Assembly (NCBI GenBank): GCA_002297505.1
Contig: DBLQ01000033.1
Span: forward strand, 24,637 to 78,745
Direction: 5' to 3'
DNA: 54,109 bases
Origin: Flavobacteriales bacterium UBA720
GTDB lineage: Bacteria; Bacteroidota; Bacteroidia; Flavobacteriales; Weeksellaceae
In this document: positions 47,138-54,109 of the stretch, piece after piece
How the letters are laid out: the number at the start of each line of letters is the position of its first letter
Numbering within the stretch: position 1 is the stretch's first letter
Made by a program: the position numbers and the translations under genes
The notes under the pieces: model-generated
Database searches by the model: none
Told to the model about the DNA's origin: nothing
The model's input: the letters and a program-made list of their open reading frames with translations, nothing else

Positions 47138-47641
47138 ATGCAAAACAACAGGAAAATAGTAGAAAAATACCAAGCGGAAAAATTATTACGATTTATCAAT
47201 TTTCTTATAGACTATGTGCTTATCAACCTCAGTCTCTACGGAATCGGAATGCTGATGGGCACGCTATATTATGCCACAGGATCCGAGACGGTGTACAATA
47301 TAATTATGAGTTTTGACAATAGACTGGTAGAATGGTCGATTTCCATAGTGATACTGGTAGGTTATTATCTACTTTTCGAATATCTTACGAAAGGCAGAAC
47401 AATTGGCAAATTTATAACGGGAACGGTCGTAGTAAAAGAAGATGGCAGTGTACCGGTTTTCAATGATATTCTTAAAAGAAGTTTCAGCAGGATTGTCCCT
47501 TTCGATGCAATATCATTTTTAGGAAGCAACGGCTGGCACGACAGCTGGAGCGAGACCAAAGTGGTTAAAAGAAAACCCTTTCTCGAAGCTGTAGATCGGG
47601 AAAACTCCATCGAAGATATTGGTAAACTGGCAGAAATTTAG
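47138..47641 (+). CDS. RDD family membrane protein
   Basis: The 167-residue protein has the RDD motif as LLRFINFLIDYVLINL (residues 15-30), with the Arg and Asp conserved, and a second membrane segment VILVGYYLLFEYLTKGRTIGK (about 86-106) ending in the T-x-G-K-x-x-x pattern typical of RDD proteins, then VVKEDGSVP and the late ILKRSFSRIVPFDAISF. RDD proteins are integral membrane proteins of uncertain role, with some linked to sodium or proton antiport. It follows folB by 11 bases. Confidence 0.92.
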   Translation: MQNNRKIVEKYQAEKLLRFINFLIDYVLINLSLYGIGMLMGTLYYATGSETVYNIIMSFDNRLVEWSISIVILVGYYLLFEYLTKGRTIGKFITGTVVVKEDGSVPVFNDILKRSFSRIVPFDAISFLGSNGWHDSWSETKVVKRKPFLEAVDRENSIEDIGKLAEI

Positions 47642-47704
47642 TGTTAATAAAATCATAAAATTTTGGTATTATGTTTGATGCAAGAGACTCAAATACAAAA
47701 TTTT

Positions 47705-48436
47705 ATGAAGAATTATATTGCAGTCACCATTGCTGCCTTGGGTTTCATTATCGCGGCTGCGCTGCTTGGAAGTGCTATCAAGAACAGGAATAGGTCGCAA
47801 AATACAGTCTCTGTAACAGGTTTGGGCTCCAAGAAATTTACCTCCGACCTTATTACGTGGTCCGGCAGTTTTTCTAAAAATGATTTTGATCTGAAATCGG
47901 CATATGATGCGTTGGCTGTAGACCGGAAAGTTATTTCGGATTATCTTCTTTCCAAGGGCGTAAAGCAGAACGAGATGGTGTTCTCTGCAGTGGATATCCA
48001 GAAGCAGTTCAGAAGTTTTACAGATGCCAACGGCAATTATCAGCAGGGTGAATTCAATGGCTACAATCTGACGCAGAGCGTTTCCATACAATCCAAAGAA
48101 GTGGCAAAGATTGAGAATATCTCCAGAAATATTACGGAGATCATTAACCGCGGAATTGAGTTTACATCATCATCGCCACAATATTTCTATACCAAACTGG
48201 CCGAGGTGAAACAGCAAATGATTGCAGATGCCACAAAAGATGCCAAGGAACGCGCCGAGAAAATTGCAGAGAACGCCGGCAGCGATCTGGGAAATCTTAA
48301 GAAAGCAACCATGGGCGTGATCCAGATCACGGCACCTAATTCCAATGAAGATTATTCTTACGGTGGGACGTACAATACCACTTCCAAAGAGAAGGAAGCG
48401 AGCATTACCATAAAACTTGAATATGAGGTCGATTAA
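47705..48436 (+). CDS. SIMPL domain (DUF541) protein
   Basis: From ATG 47705 the product has about 243 residues: an N-terminal membrane anchor (AVTIAALGFIIAAALLG) and a periplasmic SIMPL domain with VSVTGLGSKKF, LITWSGSF, VFSAVDIQKQF, and ATKDAKERAEKIAENAGSDLGNL, the hallmark helix of the family. The frame is open to 47663 but ATG 47705 gives the better anchor. SIMPL proteins are exported and poorly understood, with links to stress and to signalling. It ends at a hairpin shared with the convergent dtd gene. Confidence 0.9.
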   Translation: MKNYIAVTIAALGFIIAAALLGSAIKNRNRSQNTVSVTGLGSKKFTSDLITWSGSFSKNDFDLKSAYDALAVDRKVISDYLLSKGVKQNEMVFSAVDIQKQFRSFTDANGNYQQGEFNGYNLTQSVSIQSKEVAKIENISRNITEIINRGIEFTSSSPQYFYTKLAEVKQQMIADATKDAKERAEKIAENAGSDLGNLKKATMGVIQITAPNSNEDYSYGGTYNTTSKEKEASITIKLEYEVD

Positions 48437-48438
48437 AG

Positions 48439-48464
48439 TAAAGGAGCAGCTATTTGCTCCTTTA
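48439..48464. terminator. Shared hairpin terminator between SIMPL gene and dtd
   Basis: TAAAGGAGCA (48439-48448) pairs perfectly with TGCTCCTTTA (48455-48464) around a six-base loop. It overlaps the end of dtd on the other strand. T tracts are short, so it may act weakly in either direction. Confidence 0.75.
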
Positions 48465-48911
48465 TGATTTTGTCTTGCTGTCAAAAACCAGCGTCACCGG
48501 TCCGTCGTTGATCAGTGAAACTTTCATATCGGCGCCGAAGATGCCGCTTTCGATCTTCAATCCTGATTTTTTCATTTCATCCTTAAGATAATCAAACAGC
48601 GGAATGGCCTTTTCTGGTCTGGCAGCCTTGATGTAAGAAGGACGATTACCTTTCTTATAATCAGCGATCAAAGTGAATTGGCTGATGCAGAGAATCTCTC
48701 CATTAACATCCCTTACTGAATGGTTCATTTTTCCCTCATCATCGGAAAAAACTCTCACATGAAGGATTTTTTTGACAAGCCAATCCGCATCGGCAAGTTC
48801 ATCACTTTCATCGACACCAATTAAAAGCATCAAACCTTTCCCGATTTCGCCCACAAATTTATTGTCGACCTTTACGCTGGCTTCAGAAACGCGTTGGATA
48901 ATTGCTTTCAT
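48462..48911 (-). CDS. dtd: D-aminoacyl-tRNA deacylase
   Basis: The 149-residue enzyme hydrolyses D-amino acids from mischarged tRNAs. It has the DTD fold blocks MKAIIQRVSEASV at the N-terminus, GLMLLIGVDESDE, ILCISQFTLIADYKKGNRPS with the catalytic SQFTL, and the conserved NDGPVTLVFDS near the C-terminus (Gly-Pro motif). Length is normal (about 145-150). Its ATG overlaps the stop codon of the upstream lipoprotein gene by one base, so the two are translationally coupled. Confidence 0.95.
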   Translation of the reverse strand: MKAIIQRVSEASVKVDNKFVGEIGKGLMLLIGVDESDELADADWLVKKILHVRVFSDDEGKMNHSVRDVNGEILCISQFTLIADYKKGNRPSYIKAARPEKAIPLFDYLKDEMKKSGLKIESGIFGADMKVSLINDGPVTLVFDSKTKS

Positions 48912-49369
48912 TAGTTGTAAACCGATAAGATATTAGCGTTGGGATCATAACTGTAGGGATATATTTTGGGTGCAATCTTCGCGGCACTGTTGTCTGTAGG
49001 TTGGCCGGTAAGCAGAATCCATTGAGAGCCGTCCTTAGGGCAGAAGATGGTCGTGTTATTGCGGACTTCCAGAGTGGTGTCACTATCGGGACAGAGGTGT
49101 GGTGCGTTTCTGTCGTAGATACGGAATCCTGATGTGGTGCGAACTACAATCAAACCTCGGGTGCCGGAACCTACTTCATTCACATAAATCCAATTTCCCA
49201 CGGTCTGCAAATTGTAATAGCTTGGCAAGTTAAGATTGAGTTGCACCGATACTACCGAATTTGGAAAACAGCTGACAGTCTCACTCCGCTCACTGCATGA
49301 ATTGCTGAAACTTAACAGGCTGATAATCAAAAATAATGTCAATAACCCTGTGTTTTTTTTGGTTCTCAT
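48911..49369 (-). CDS. Lipoprotein with degenerate Rieske-like domain
   Basis: The 152-residue protein has a signal peptide ending SNSC, so it is probably a lipoprotein. The C-terminal half follows a Rieske [2Fe-2S] pattern: NAPHLCPDS, then IFCPKDGSQWILLTGQP, and NSAAKIAPKIYPYSYD like the family tail. But in each ligand pair one residue is absent: the first Cys of C-x-H is Ala, and the His of C-x-x-H is replaced by Asp or Gly. It therefore probably does not hold a normal cluster. Directly upstream of dtd with overlapping start and stop. The function is unknown, and this degenerate form is the most specific reading I can give. Confidence 0.7.
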   Translation of the reverse strand: MRTKKNTGLLTLFLIISLLSFSNSCSERSETVSCFPNSVVSVQLNLNLPSYYNLQTVGNWIYVNEVGSGTRGLIVVRTTSGFRIYDRNAPHLCPDSDTTLEVRNNTTIFCPKDGSQWILLTGQPTDNSAAKIAPKIYPYSYDPNANILSVYN

Positions 49370-49384
49370 ATCAAAAAATAGTTA

Positions 49385-49392
49385 TATATTTG
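49385..49392 (+). promoter_or_regulatory. Candidate greA promoter (-7 box)
   Basis: TATATTTG matches TAnnTTTG, and a TTTG at 49358-49361 lies 23 bases upstream, near the expected -33 position. This gives a leader of about 70 bases containing the hairpin at 49418. Confidence 0.55.
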
Positions 49393-49417
49393 TAAACTCA
49401 ATTCGAGACAAAATAGT

Positions 49418-49445
49418 ATCCGGCAAAGGTCGGATTATTTTTTTA
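49418..49445 (+). promoter_or_regulatory. Attenuator-like hairpin in the greA leader
   Basis: ATCCG (49418-49422) pairs with CGGAT (49431-49435), with GC and a further pair possible inside, followed by TATTTTTTTTAT. It has the layout of a weak intrinsic terminator between the promoter and the greA start codon. E. coli greA is known to have a leader attenuator, so a similar feedback is plausible; this is inference. Confidence 0.5.
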
Positions 49446-49468
49446 TACCAACGATAAATTTTATTGTT

Positions 49469-49936
49469 ATGAACTACGTAACCAAAGAAGGTTTGGACAA
49501 GATGAAGACCGAACTGGAACAGCTGGAAACAATTGAAAGACCAAAGATAACTCAACAGATTGCAGAAGCCAGAGACAAGGGCGACCTGTCCGAGAATGCA
49601 GAGTACGACGCCGCAAAAGAAGCGCAAGGGATGCTGGAAATGAGAATCTCCAAACTGAAAGATGCCATTGCGACATCCAAAATCATTGACGGAAGCCAGC
49701 TGGACCTGAGCAAGGTTTCGATCCTGACTACTGTCAGACTTAAAAATAACGCGACCAAAGGTGAGCAGAAATTTACCCTGGTTCCGGATAACGAAAGTGA
49801 TCTTAAGGCAGGGAAAATCTCTGTCAATACACCTATTGCAAAAGGTCTTCTTGGCAAAGCGGTGGGAGAAACGGCTGATATTGTGCTGCCTAACGGTAAC
49901 AAACTATCCTTCGAGGTTTTAGAAATATCACTGTAA
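49469..49936 (+). CDS. greA: Transcription elongation factor GreA
   Basis: The 155-residue protein rescues backtracked RNA polymerase by stimulating transcript cleavage. The N-terminal coiled coil carries the active tip residues in DKGDLSENAEYDAAKE (about residues 36-51, Asp and Glu that bind Mg), and the C-terminal FKBP-like domain includes SVNTPIAKGLLGKAVG and ends LSFEVLEISL. Length fits (about 158). It is preceded by an attenuator-like hairpin and followed by a HIT gene 49 bases later. Confidence 0.96.
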   Translation: MNYVTKEGLDKMKTELEQLETIERPKITQQIAEARDKGDLSENAEYDAAKEAQGMLEMRISKLKDAIATSKIIDGSQLDLSKVSILTTVRLKNNATKGEQKFTLVPDNESDLKAGKISVNTPIAKGLLGKAVGETADIVLPNGNKLSFEVLEISL

Positions 49937-49985
49937 ATATTGGTTTAATAATTGCTGAAAATTCAGATCAATATTCAAAAACATT

Positions 49986-50375
49986 ATGAGCAGTATTTTT
50001 TCAAAAATCATCAGCGGTGAAATTAAAGGCTACATCATCGCGGAAGACGATAAGCATATTGCTTTTCTGGATGCGATGCCGCTGGTAAAAGGTCATACTT
50101 TGGTGGTTCCGAAAAAGGAGATAGATCTTATTTTTGATCTTAATCCGGATGAATACAAGGAACTGTGGGCTTTTACGCAAAATGTTGCCAGGCAAATCGA
50201 GAAGGCCATTCCCTGCAAAAGGGTAGGCATCGCTGTAGTAGGTCTGGAAGTGCCACACGCTCATATCCATCTGGTTCCTCTGAATCATATCGAGGATCTC
50301 AACTTCAAAAACGTCCGGTTGATTTTTACACCGGCAGAATATCTGGACATCCAGCAGTCCATTATTAACGCATAA
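49986..50375 (+). CDS. HIT family protein
   Basis: The 129-residue protein has the histidine triad HAHIHLVPL (about residues 96-104) and the typical N-terminal SIFSKIISGEIKGYIIAED and AFLDAMPLVKGHTLVVPKKE. HIT proteins hydrolyse or transfer nucleoside monophosphates from aminoacyl- or dinucleotide substrates. Which one acts here is unknown, but small bacterial HinT-like members are usual. It is followed by a hairpin terminator overlapping its stop codon. Confidence 0.94.
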   Translation: MSSIFSKIISGEIKGYIIAEDDKHIAFLDAMPLVKGHTLVVPKKEIDLIFDLNPDEYKELWAFTQNVARQIEKAIPCKRVGIAVVGLEVPHAHIHLVPLNHIEDLNFKNVRLIFTPAEYLDIQQSIINA

Positions 50376-50397
50376 AAGAAGTTTTCCGCTTCTTTTT
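50374..50397 (+). terminator. Terminator after the HIT gene
   Basis: AAAAGAAG (50374-50381) pairs with CTTCTTTT (50389-50396), seven-base loop, and continues with T residues. It starts inside the HIT stop codon. Confidence 0.8.
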
Positions 50398-50422
50398 TTA
50401 ATTATTAGAATTTTAAAGATTT

Positions 50423-51598
50423 ATGAATCCAAATCAATGTTCGTTTTGTGGAAGAAAGAAGAGTGAAGTACAGATTCTGATTTCCGGTCAAAATGGATTT
50501 ATATGCGAGAATTGCATTGAGCAGGCACATGCTATTGTAAAAGACAGTGTTAATCAAACGCCAGAATCATCCATGGCGGAATCCTTGGAAGAGCTTAAAA
50601 AACCGAGAGAAATCAAAGCGTTTCTTGATGAATATGTCATCGGACAAGATCAGGCCAAGAAGCAGCTGTCCATTGCCGTTTATAACCATTACAAAAGATT
50701 ACTTCACGCCCAGGACGAAAATCGGGAGGTGGAAATTGAGAAGTCCAATATTATTATGATTGGCGAGACCGGAACAGGAAAAACACTTCTGGCCAAAACA
50801 ATCGCCAAGCAGCTCAATGTACCGTTCTGCATCGTGGATGCAACGATTCTGACGGAAGCAGGCTACGTGGGTGAAGATGTGGAAAGTATCCTCTCCAGAT
50901 TGCTTATGGTGGCAGATTATGATGTCGAAAAAGCAGAGCGGGGAATCGTTTTCATTGATGAAATCGACAAAATTGCCAGAAAATCGGACAATCCGAGTAT
51001 CACGAGAGATGTTTCCGGTGAAGGTGTTCAGCAGGGCTTGCTAAAACTGCTCGAAGGAAGCATTGTAAACGTTCCGCCGCAGGGAGGGCGTAAACATCCG
51101 GACCAGAAGTATATCCAAGTCAATACACAGAACATTCTGTTCATCGCCGGCGGAGCTTTTGACGGCATGAAGGAGATTATCGAGAGAAGACTGAACAAGC
51201 AGGCAATTGGCTTCTCTGCAGAGAAAATCAATAAAACGGATGAGGAAGATTATATCCTGAGCCAGATTAATGCAATTGATTTAAAAAGTTTTGGTCTGAT
51301 TCCGGAGCTTTTGGGCCGATTTCCGATCATCACCTACCTGGATAAGTTGACTAAAGACACGCTCATCCGTATCATGAAGGAGCCTAAGAATTCTATCATC
51401 AACCAGTTTACGGAACTTTTCAAAATGGATAATGTACAGCTTGAATTTACGGACAAGTCCATCGAGGAAATCGTGGAAGATACCATGAACAAAGGCTTGG
51501 GAGCGCGCGGCTTGCGAGGAACTACAGAAAAAGTCTTGGAAGATTATATGTTTGATATTGATGAAAAGGATGTCGTGAAAATTGAGTCAATATTATAA
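50423..51598 (+). CDS. clpX: ATP-dependent Clp protease ATP-binding subunit ClpX
   Basis: The 391-residue AAA+ unfoldase feeds tagged proteins to ClpP. It has the zinc-binding domain with CSFCGRKK and CENCIEQ (residues 6-9 and about 31-34), Walker A GETGTGKT, the pore loop region AGYVGEDVESIL, Walker B IVFIDEIDKIAR, and the sensor region RGLRGTTEKVLEDYMFD. It is slightly shorter than E. coli ClpX (424) at the C-terminus, which ends DVVKIESIL. No clpP gene lies in the window. Confidence 0.96.
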   Translation: MNPNQCSFCGRKKSEVQILISGQNGFICENCIEQAHAIVKDSVNQTPESSMAESLEELKKPREIKAFLDEYVIGQDQAKKQLSIAVYNHYKRLLHAQDENREVEIEKSNIIMIGETGTGKTLLAKTIAKQLNVPFCIVDATILTEAGYVGEDVESILSRLLMVADYDVEKAERGIVFIDEIDKIARKSDNPSITRDVSGEGVQQGLLKLLEGSIVNVPPQGGRKHPDQKYIQVNTQNILFIAGGAFDGMKEIIERRLNKQAIGFSAEKINKTDEEDYILSQINAIDLKSFGLIPELLGRFPIITYLDKLTKDTLIRIMKEPKNSIINQFTELFKMDNVQLEFTDKSIEEIVEDTMNKGLGARGLRGTTEKVLEDYMFDIDEKDVVKIESIL

Positions 51599-51644
51599 AA
51601 TGTTAATATTTCAAATAAAATTGCTTTTTTATTCAAATTAGTAA

Positions 51645-51652
51645 TATCTTTG
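51645..51652 (+). promoter_or_regulatory. Candidate promoter of the T9SS surface protein gene
   Basis: TATCTTTG matches TAnnTTTG. A TTG at 51621-51623 lies about 21 bases upstream, close to the spacing expected for a Bacteroidota -33 element. The leader to ATG 51685 would be about 27 bases. Confidence 0.6.
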
Positions 51653-51684
51653 CGAGGTAAACACAAATCATAAATTTCAACACA

Positions 51685-53658
51685 ATGATAAAAAAATTAT
51701 TTATTCTGCAATCAATATTTTTTTATATTGCTGCTAATTCTCAAGTGATTACCTACGTCGGCAACGGCGCTTTGGTGACGGTTCAGCCACAGACTTTAGT
51801 CTACAATGGCGGTAGTTTTCAGACTGCCGGTGCATCTGTGGTTAATAATTCGGGCAATGTTATGGTAAGCGGGATTGCAACCGATCAGATTGCTCTCGCC
51901 AGCACAGCCAGTTTCAATCTGAAGTTTGCCAATACAGGCAGCTATGGTCAGTTATTCATTACCGGAATTCCACAAGGAAAGATTTCGGGTGTGGTGAATA
52001 AGGAGTATAGCGCTGATTTCCAAAATGGCACCACCGGAAGCCAGCAGATGGGTCTGCCATTCTTTAACTTTACAGTTTCTGACATGGACAGGACTTTTGG
52101 TGCAGGCAACCTTAATCTTAGCAATACTGCCAACAACTCAAGTGGTCGTTTCGCACCAAATTCAGCATTTTGGTGGAACAATGCCAGAGCACGTTTTGAC
52201 CAGATTGCTACGAACGGAACCGCTTATTCTGCGGGTGTTCCCAATTCTGCTTTTATCAGTCCGATGACTTATTACATCTTCCCAAGAAGAAAGGCAGATG
52301 GCAGCTACTTCTGGAATCCTTTGAGCGATGTCAAAATATTCAGTGGTGTTCCTGCTTCCGACGTGATTGAAACAGGGATTAACAATATTCAATTTTCGTT
52401 GGCCAACGGTTACAGCGGAAGCTTCGGAACTAATGGTAATGCATCCAATTTTTTCGGTGAAAAATATTACAGTTACCTGGACGATCCTTTCAGAACCAAA
52501 GGTACGAGCTGGCCGGCAGATTATGGTAAAAATCTTTACCAGATGGCTAACCCGTTCCTCACCAATGTAGATTTGAAATATATAGGTACGAATACCGAAA
52601 CCGGGACTGACGGTAACTTTATTTCTAACTTAGAAGGTATAGCTTATTACGGAGACAGCAATGTCAGCTGGAATTCTCAGAACGGAACAGTATACAATAC
52701 CGCTACCATCGTAGCAAAAGTTTCCGGCGGTGTTTTTCAGGCTGGAGATATCACGGCCAACAGGTTGGTCATCAAACCTCTGGGAGCCTTTATGGTCAAG
52801 ATGGCTACAACCGATAATTCTCAGCTCCTGAATTTTAGCAGGACAAGACGTTTCAAACAAACTTCCAGAGCGGACGGTACGGATTACAGTGTAACGGCTG
52901 CAAAAGGAGTACAAGATAACGATGTGCCTGCAGATAAAATTGTAAAACAGGTAGCTGTGGTCATGTATGATAATAACGGATTGGAGTTAGACAGAACTTA
53001 CTACGCGGTATCACCAACTGCTGTGACTGGTTTCAACCCTACTGCTACAGTACTTCAAGCCTATAATAGTTCGGAAGATAAAAAAATCTATACAAAAGAA
53101 GAAAAAGCGGAGGGCGGATTGGATTCTAATTATACGGATAAACTGTATATCAACGAGGCGAACGAAACAGATTTCAAATCGAAAGAGATTCCTTTGTATA
53201 TCAACTATCCGGAGTCATACCAATTGAAATTCGAAGTTTATGAAAAAGGAGAGCGAGTAGAAAATGGACTTTCTAACGGCAACAGTTTTTACATTACCAA
53301 TGATCAAAACCAATTGGTTAAAGTGGTGGATGGCGAGTCATTACTTATGACAGGCAGCAAGACCCTTTCTCTTTACTACGAGAAACCTTCTAATGCGACG
53401 TTAGGTGCAGATTCCTTTGGGAAAGCAGAAACCATTATTGCGAAGAAGAACAATAAATGGGTCGTGAGATTTGCCAAGGACTGGAAAAGTGCGAAGGTGG
53501 AAGTTTATTCAGTTACCGGACAGTTGCTGAATTCTAAATCCAACGTTGCTACTGGAACAGATTATGTTTTGCCGGTGAATGATCAGGTTAAAAATACATT
53601 TGTTGTGAAAGCGGTATCTGAGAATGGAGATATGGTCATTAAGAAAATTGTAAACTAA
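51685..53658 (+). CDS. Secreted surface protein with T9SS sorting domain
   Basis: The 657-residue protein has a signal peptide (KKLFILQSIFFYIAANSQ) and a long beta-rich region with Asn, Thr, Ser and Gly repeats (TGSYGQLFITGIPQ, GFNPTATVLQAYN). It closes with a type A T9SS sorting domain: IIAKKNNKWVVRFAKDWKSA, KVEVYSVTGQLL, and a final YVLP/VVKAVSENGDMVIKKIV-type block ending KKIVN. It should be exported by T9SS and anchored to the cell surface or released. No enzymatic domain is visible, so an adhesin or surface-layer role is only a guess. It is followed by a small exported protein 12 bases later, probably co-transcribed. Confidence 0.88.
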   Translation: MIKKLFILQSIFFYIAANSQVITYVGNGALVTVQPQTLVYNGGSFQTAGASVVNNSGNVMVSGIATDQIALASTASFNLKFANTGSYGQLFITGIPQGKISGVVNKEYSADFQNGTTGSQQMGLPFFNFTVSDMDRTFGAGNLNLSNTANNSSGRFAPNSAFWWNNARARFDQIATNGTAYSAGVPNSAFISPMTYYIFPRRKADGSYFWNPLSDVKIFSGVPASDVIETGINNIQFSLANGYSGSFGTNGNASNFFGEKYYSYLDDPFRTKGTSWPADYGKNLYQMANPFLTNVDLKYIGTNTETGTDGNFISNLEGIAYYGDSNVSWNSQNGTVYNTATIVAKVSGGVFQAGDITANRLVIKPLGAFMVKMATTDNSQLLNFSRTRRFKQTSRADGTDYSVTAAKGVQDNDVPADKIVKQVAVVMYDNNGLELDRTYYAVSPTAVTGFNPTATVLQAYNSSEDKKIYTKEEKAEGGLDSNYTDKLYINEANETDFKSKEIPLYINYPESYQLKFEVYEKGERVENGLSNGNSFYITNDQNQLVKVVDGESLLMTGSKTLSLYYEKPSNATLGADSFGKAETIIAKKNNKWVVRFAKDWKSAKVEVYSVTGQLLNSKSNVATGTDYVLPVNDQVKNTFVVKAVSENGDMVIKKIVN

Positions 53659-53670
53659 AAACACAGACAT

Positions 53671-53898
53671 ATGATGAGTTCAAAATTAATGAAGAAAGCC
53701 CAGTTCTTTCTATTCCTTTTATTAAGTGTAGTGAGTTTTGCCCAGTCTGTACCACCACCGCCGGACAATCCGGAATCCGGAGGGATTGGAGCTTATCCGG
53801 CATCACCTATTGATGCCCATTTAATAATCCTTTTTGCAGTAGCCATATTGATTATTGGATATGTAGCTGCCAGGGCAAAAGGACGTATCTTACAATAA
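53671..53898 (+). CDS. Small exported membrane protein
   Basis: The product of about 75 residues (or 69 from ATG 53689) has a signal peptide (KKAQFFLFLLLSVVSFAQ), a short proline-rich mature segment (SVPPPPDNPESGGIG) and a C-terminal membrane helix (LIILFAVAILIIGYVAAR) with a basic tail. Similar proline-rich tail-helix proteins accompany T9SS surface protein genes in Flavobacteriia. It lies 12 bases after the surface protein gene and is followed by a strong terminator, so the two form a likely operon. The function is unknown. Confidence 0.75.
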   Translation: MMSSKLMKKAQFFLFLLLSVVSFAQSVPPPPDNPESGGIGAYPASPIDAHLIILFAVAILIIGYVAARAKGRILQ

Positions 53899-53915
53899 AT
53901 CAGATTTACAATCAT

Positions 53916-53946
53916 AAAAACTCACTTTTTTAAGTGAGTTTTTTAT
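53916..53946 (+). terminator. Rho-independent terminator
   Basis: AAAAACTCACTT (53916-53927) pairs perfectly with AAGTGAGTTTTT (53932-53943), four-base loop, followed by T residues. It ends the surface-protein unit. Confidence 0.92.
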
Positions 53947-53957
53947 ATTTTTACTTC

Positions 53958-54109
53958 ATGAATAAGATTATTTTAATCGGCAGCCTGGTGCTGTCTGCAC
54001 ACGTTTATTCGCAGTTTGATGTCAAGGCTACAGTTCCACTTTATCTGAAGGGTTCGGACGCTTATCTGTATGGTTTTAATGGTTCCAAGGAGATTCTGCT
54101 CAATAAAGC
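53958..54109 (+). CDS. Exported protein, N-terminal part only
   Basis: A frame opens at ATG 53958 and runs off the window. It begins MNKIILIGSLVLSAHVYSQ, a signal peptide, followed by FDVKATVPLYLKGSDAYLYG and FNGSKEILLNK. The pattern resembles the DUF4369-like N-terminal domain found before TlpA-type thioredoxin domains in this group, but the diagnostic part lies outside the window, so the family is uncertain. Confidence 0.5.
   Translation, partial: MNKIILIGSLVLSAHVYSQFDVKATVPLYLKGSDAYLYGFNGSKEILLNK

Overview
The window looks like a chromosomal segment of a Bacteroidota, class Flavobacteriia, most likely Chryseobacterium or a close Weeksellaceae relative. This rests on moderate GC with AT-rich gaps, secreted proteins ending in type IX secretion (T9SS) sorting domains, candidate promoters of the TAnnTTTG type with no consistent Shine-Dalgarno sequence, and many Bacteroidota-typical families (class II HMG-CoA reductase, YfiT/DinB-like bacillithiol transferase, DUF423). 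The genus call is inference. I see no rRNA, tRNA, prophage, insertion sequence or CRISPR array.

Layout. 1-4609: end of a TetR-like regulator gene, then an ABC protein, a HlyD-type adaptor and a TolC-type channel, a tripartite export system whose ATPase motifs are strikingly degenerate. 4616-7117 (minus): five abutting genes, HMG-CoA reductase followed by small membrane or secreted proteins. 7230-13663: retropepsin-like protease, the radical-SAM/DUF4130 putative DNA-repair pair, YceI, a DODA-type dioxygenase, and a gap region rich in dispersed repeats. 13736-22622: GNAT, an isolated histidine ammonia-lyase, a serine hydrolase, small enzymes and an M3 peptidase. 22816-28857: a secreted T9SS alpha-amylase and a cytoplasmic alpha-amylase flanking an Lrp-type regulator and deoC. 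29019-36426: tyrosine catabolism (hmgA, hppD, fahA) interleaved with a CoA-transferase and uncharacterised genes, one of them frameshifted. 36441-43336: lipoprotein, flavin reductase, ParE-type toxin-antitoxin pair, MsbA-like ABC transporter, DinB, thioredoxin-like protein and LpxK. 43434-51598: housekeeping genes (yicC, gmk, nadA, folB, dtd, greA, HIT, clpX). 51685-54109: a T9SS-sorted surface protein, a small exported protein and the start of another exported protein.

Genes that work together: HppD makes homogentisate from 4-hydroxyphenylpyruvate, HmgA opens the ring and FahA splits fumarylacetoacetate; no maleylacetoacetate isomerase gene is visible. The ABC/HlyD/TolC trio should form one envelope-spanning exporter. 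The radical-SAM and DUF4130 proteins form a conserved pair of poorly known function.

Most unusual observations: the ABC exporter with non-canonical Walker B, signature and H-loop; a single-base frameshift in a G run of a membrane-protein gene; a degenerate Rieske-like lipoprotein and a zinc-ribbon relative without its cysteines; a perfect 20-bp palindrome upstream of hppD; a terminator-like hairpin in the greA leader; several dispersed palindromic repeat families; and short 7-8 nt periodic repeats directly before several start codons.
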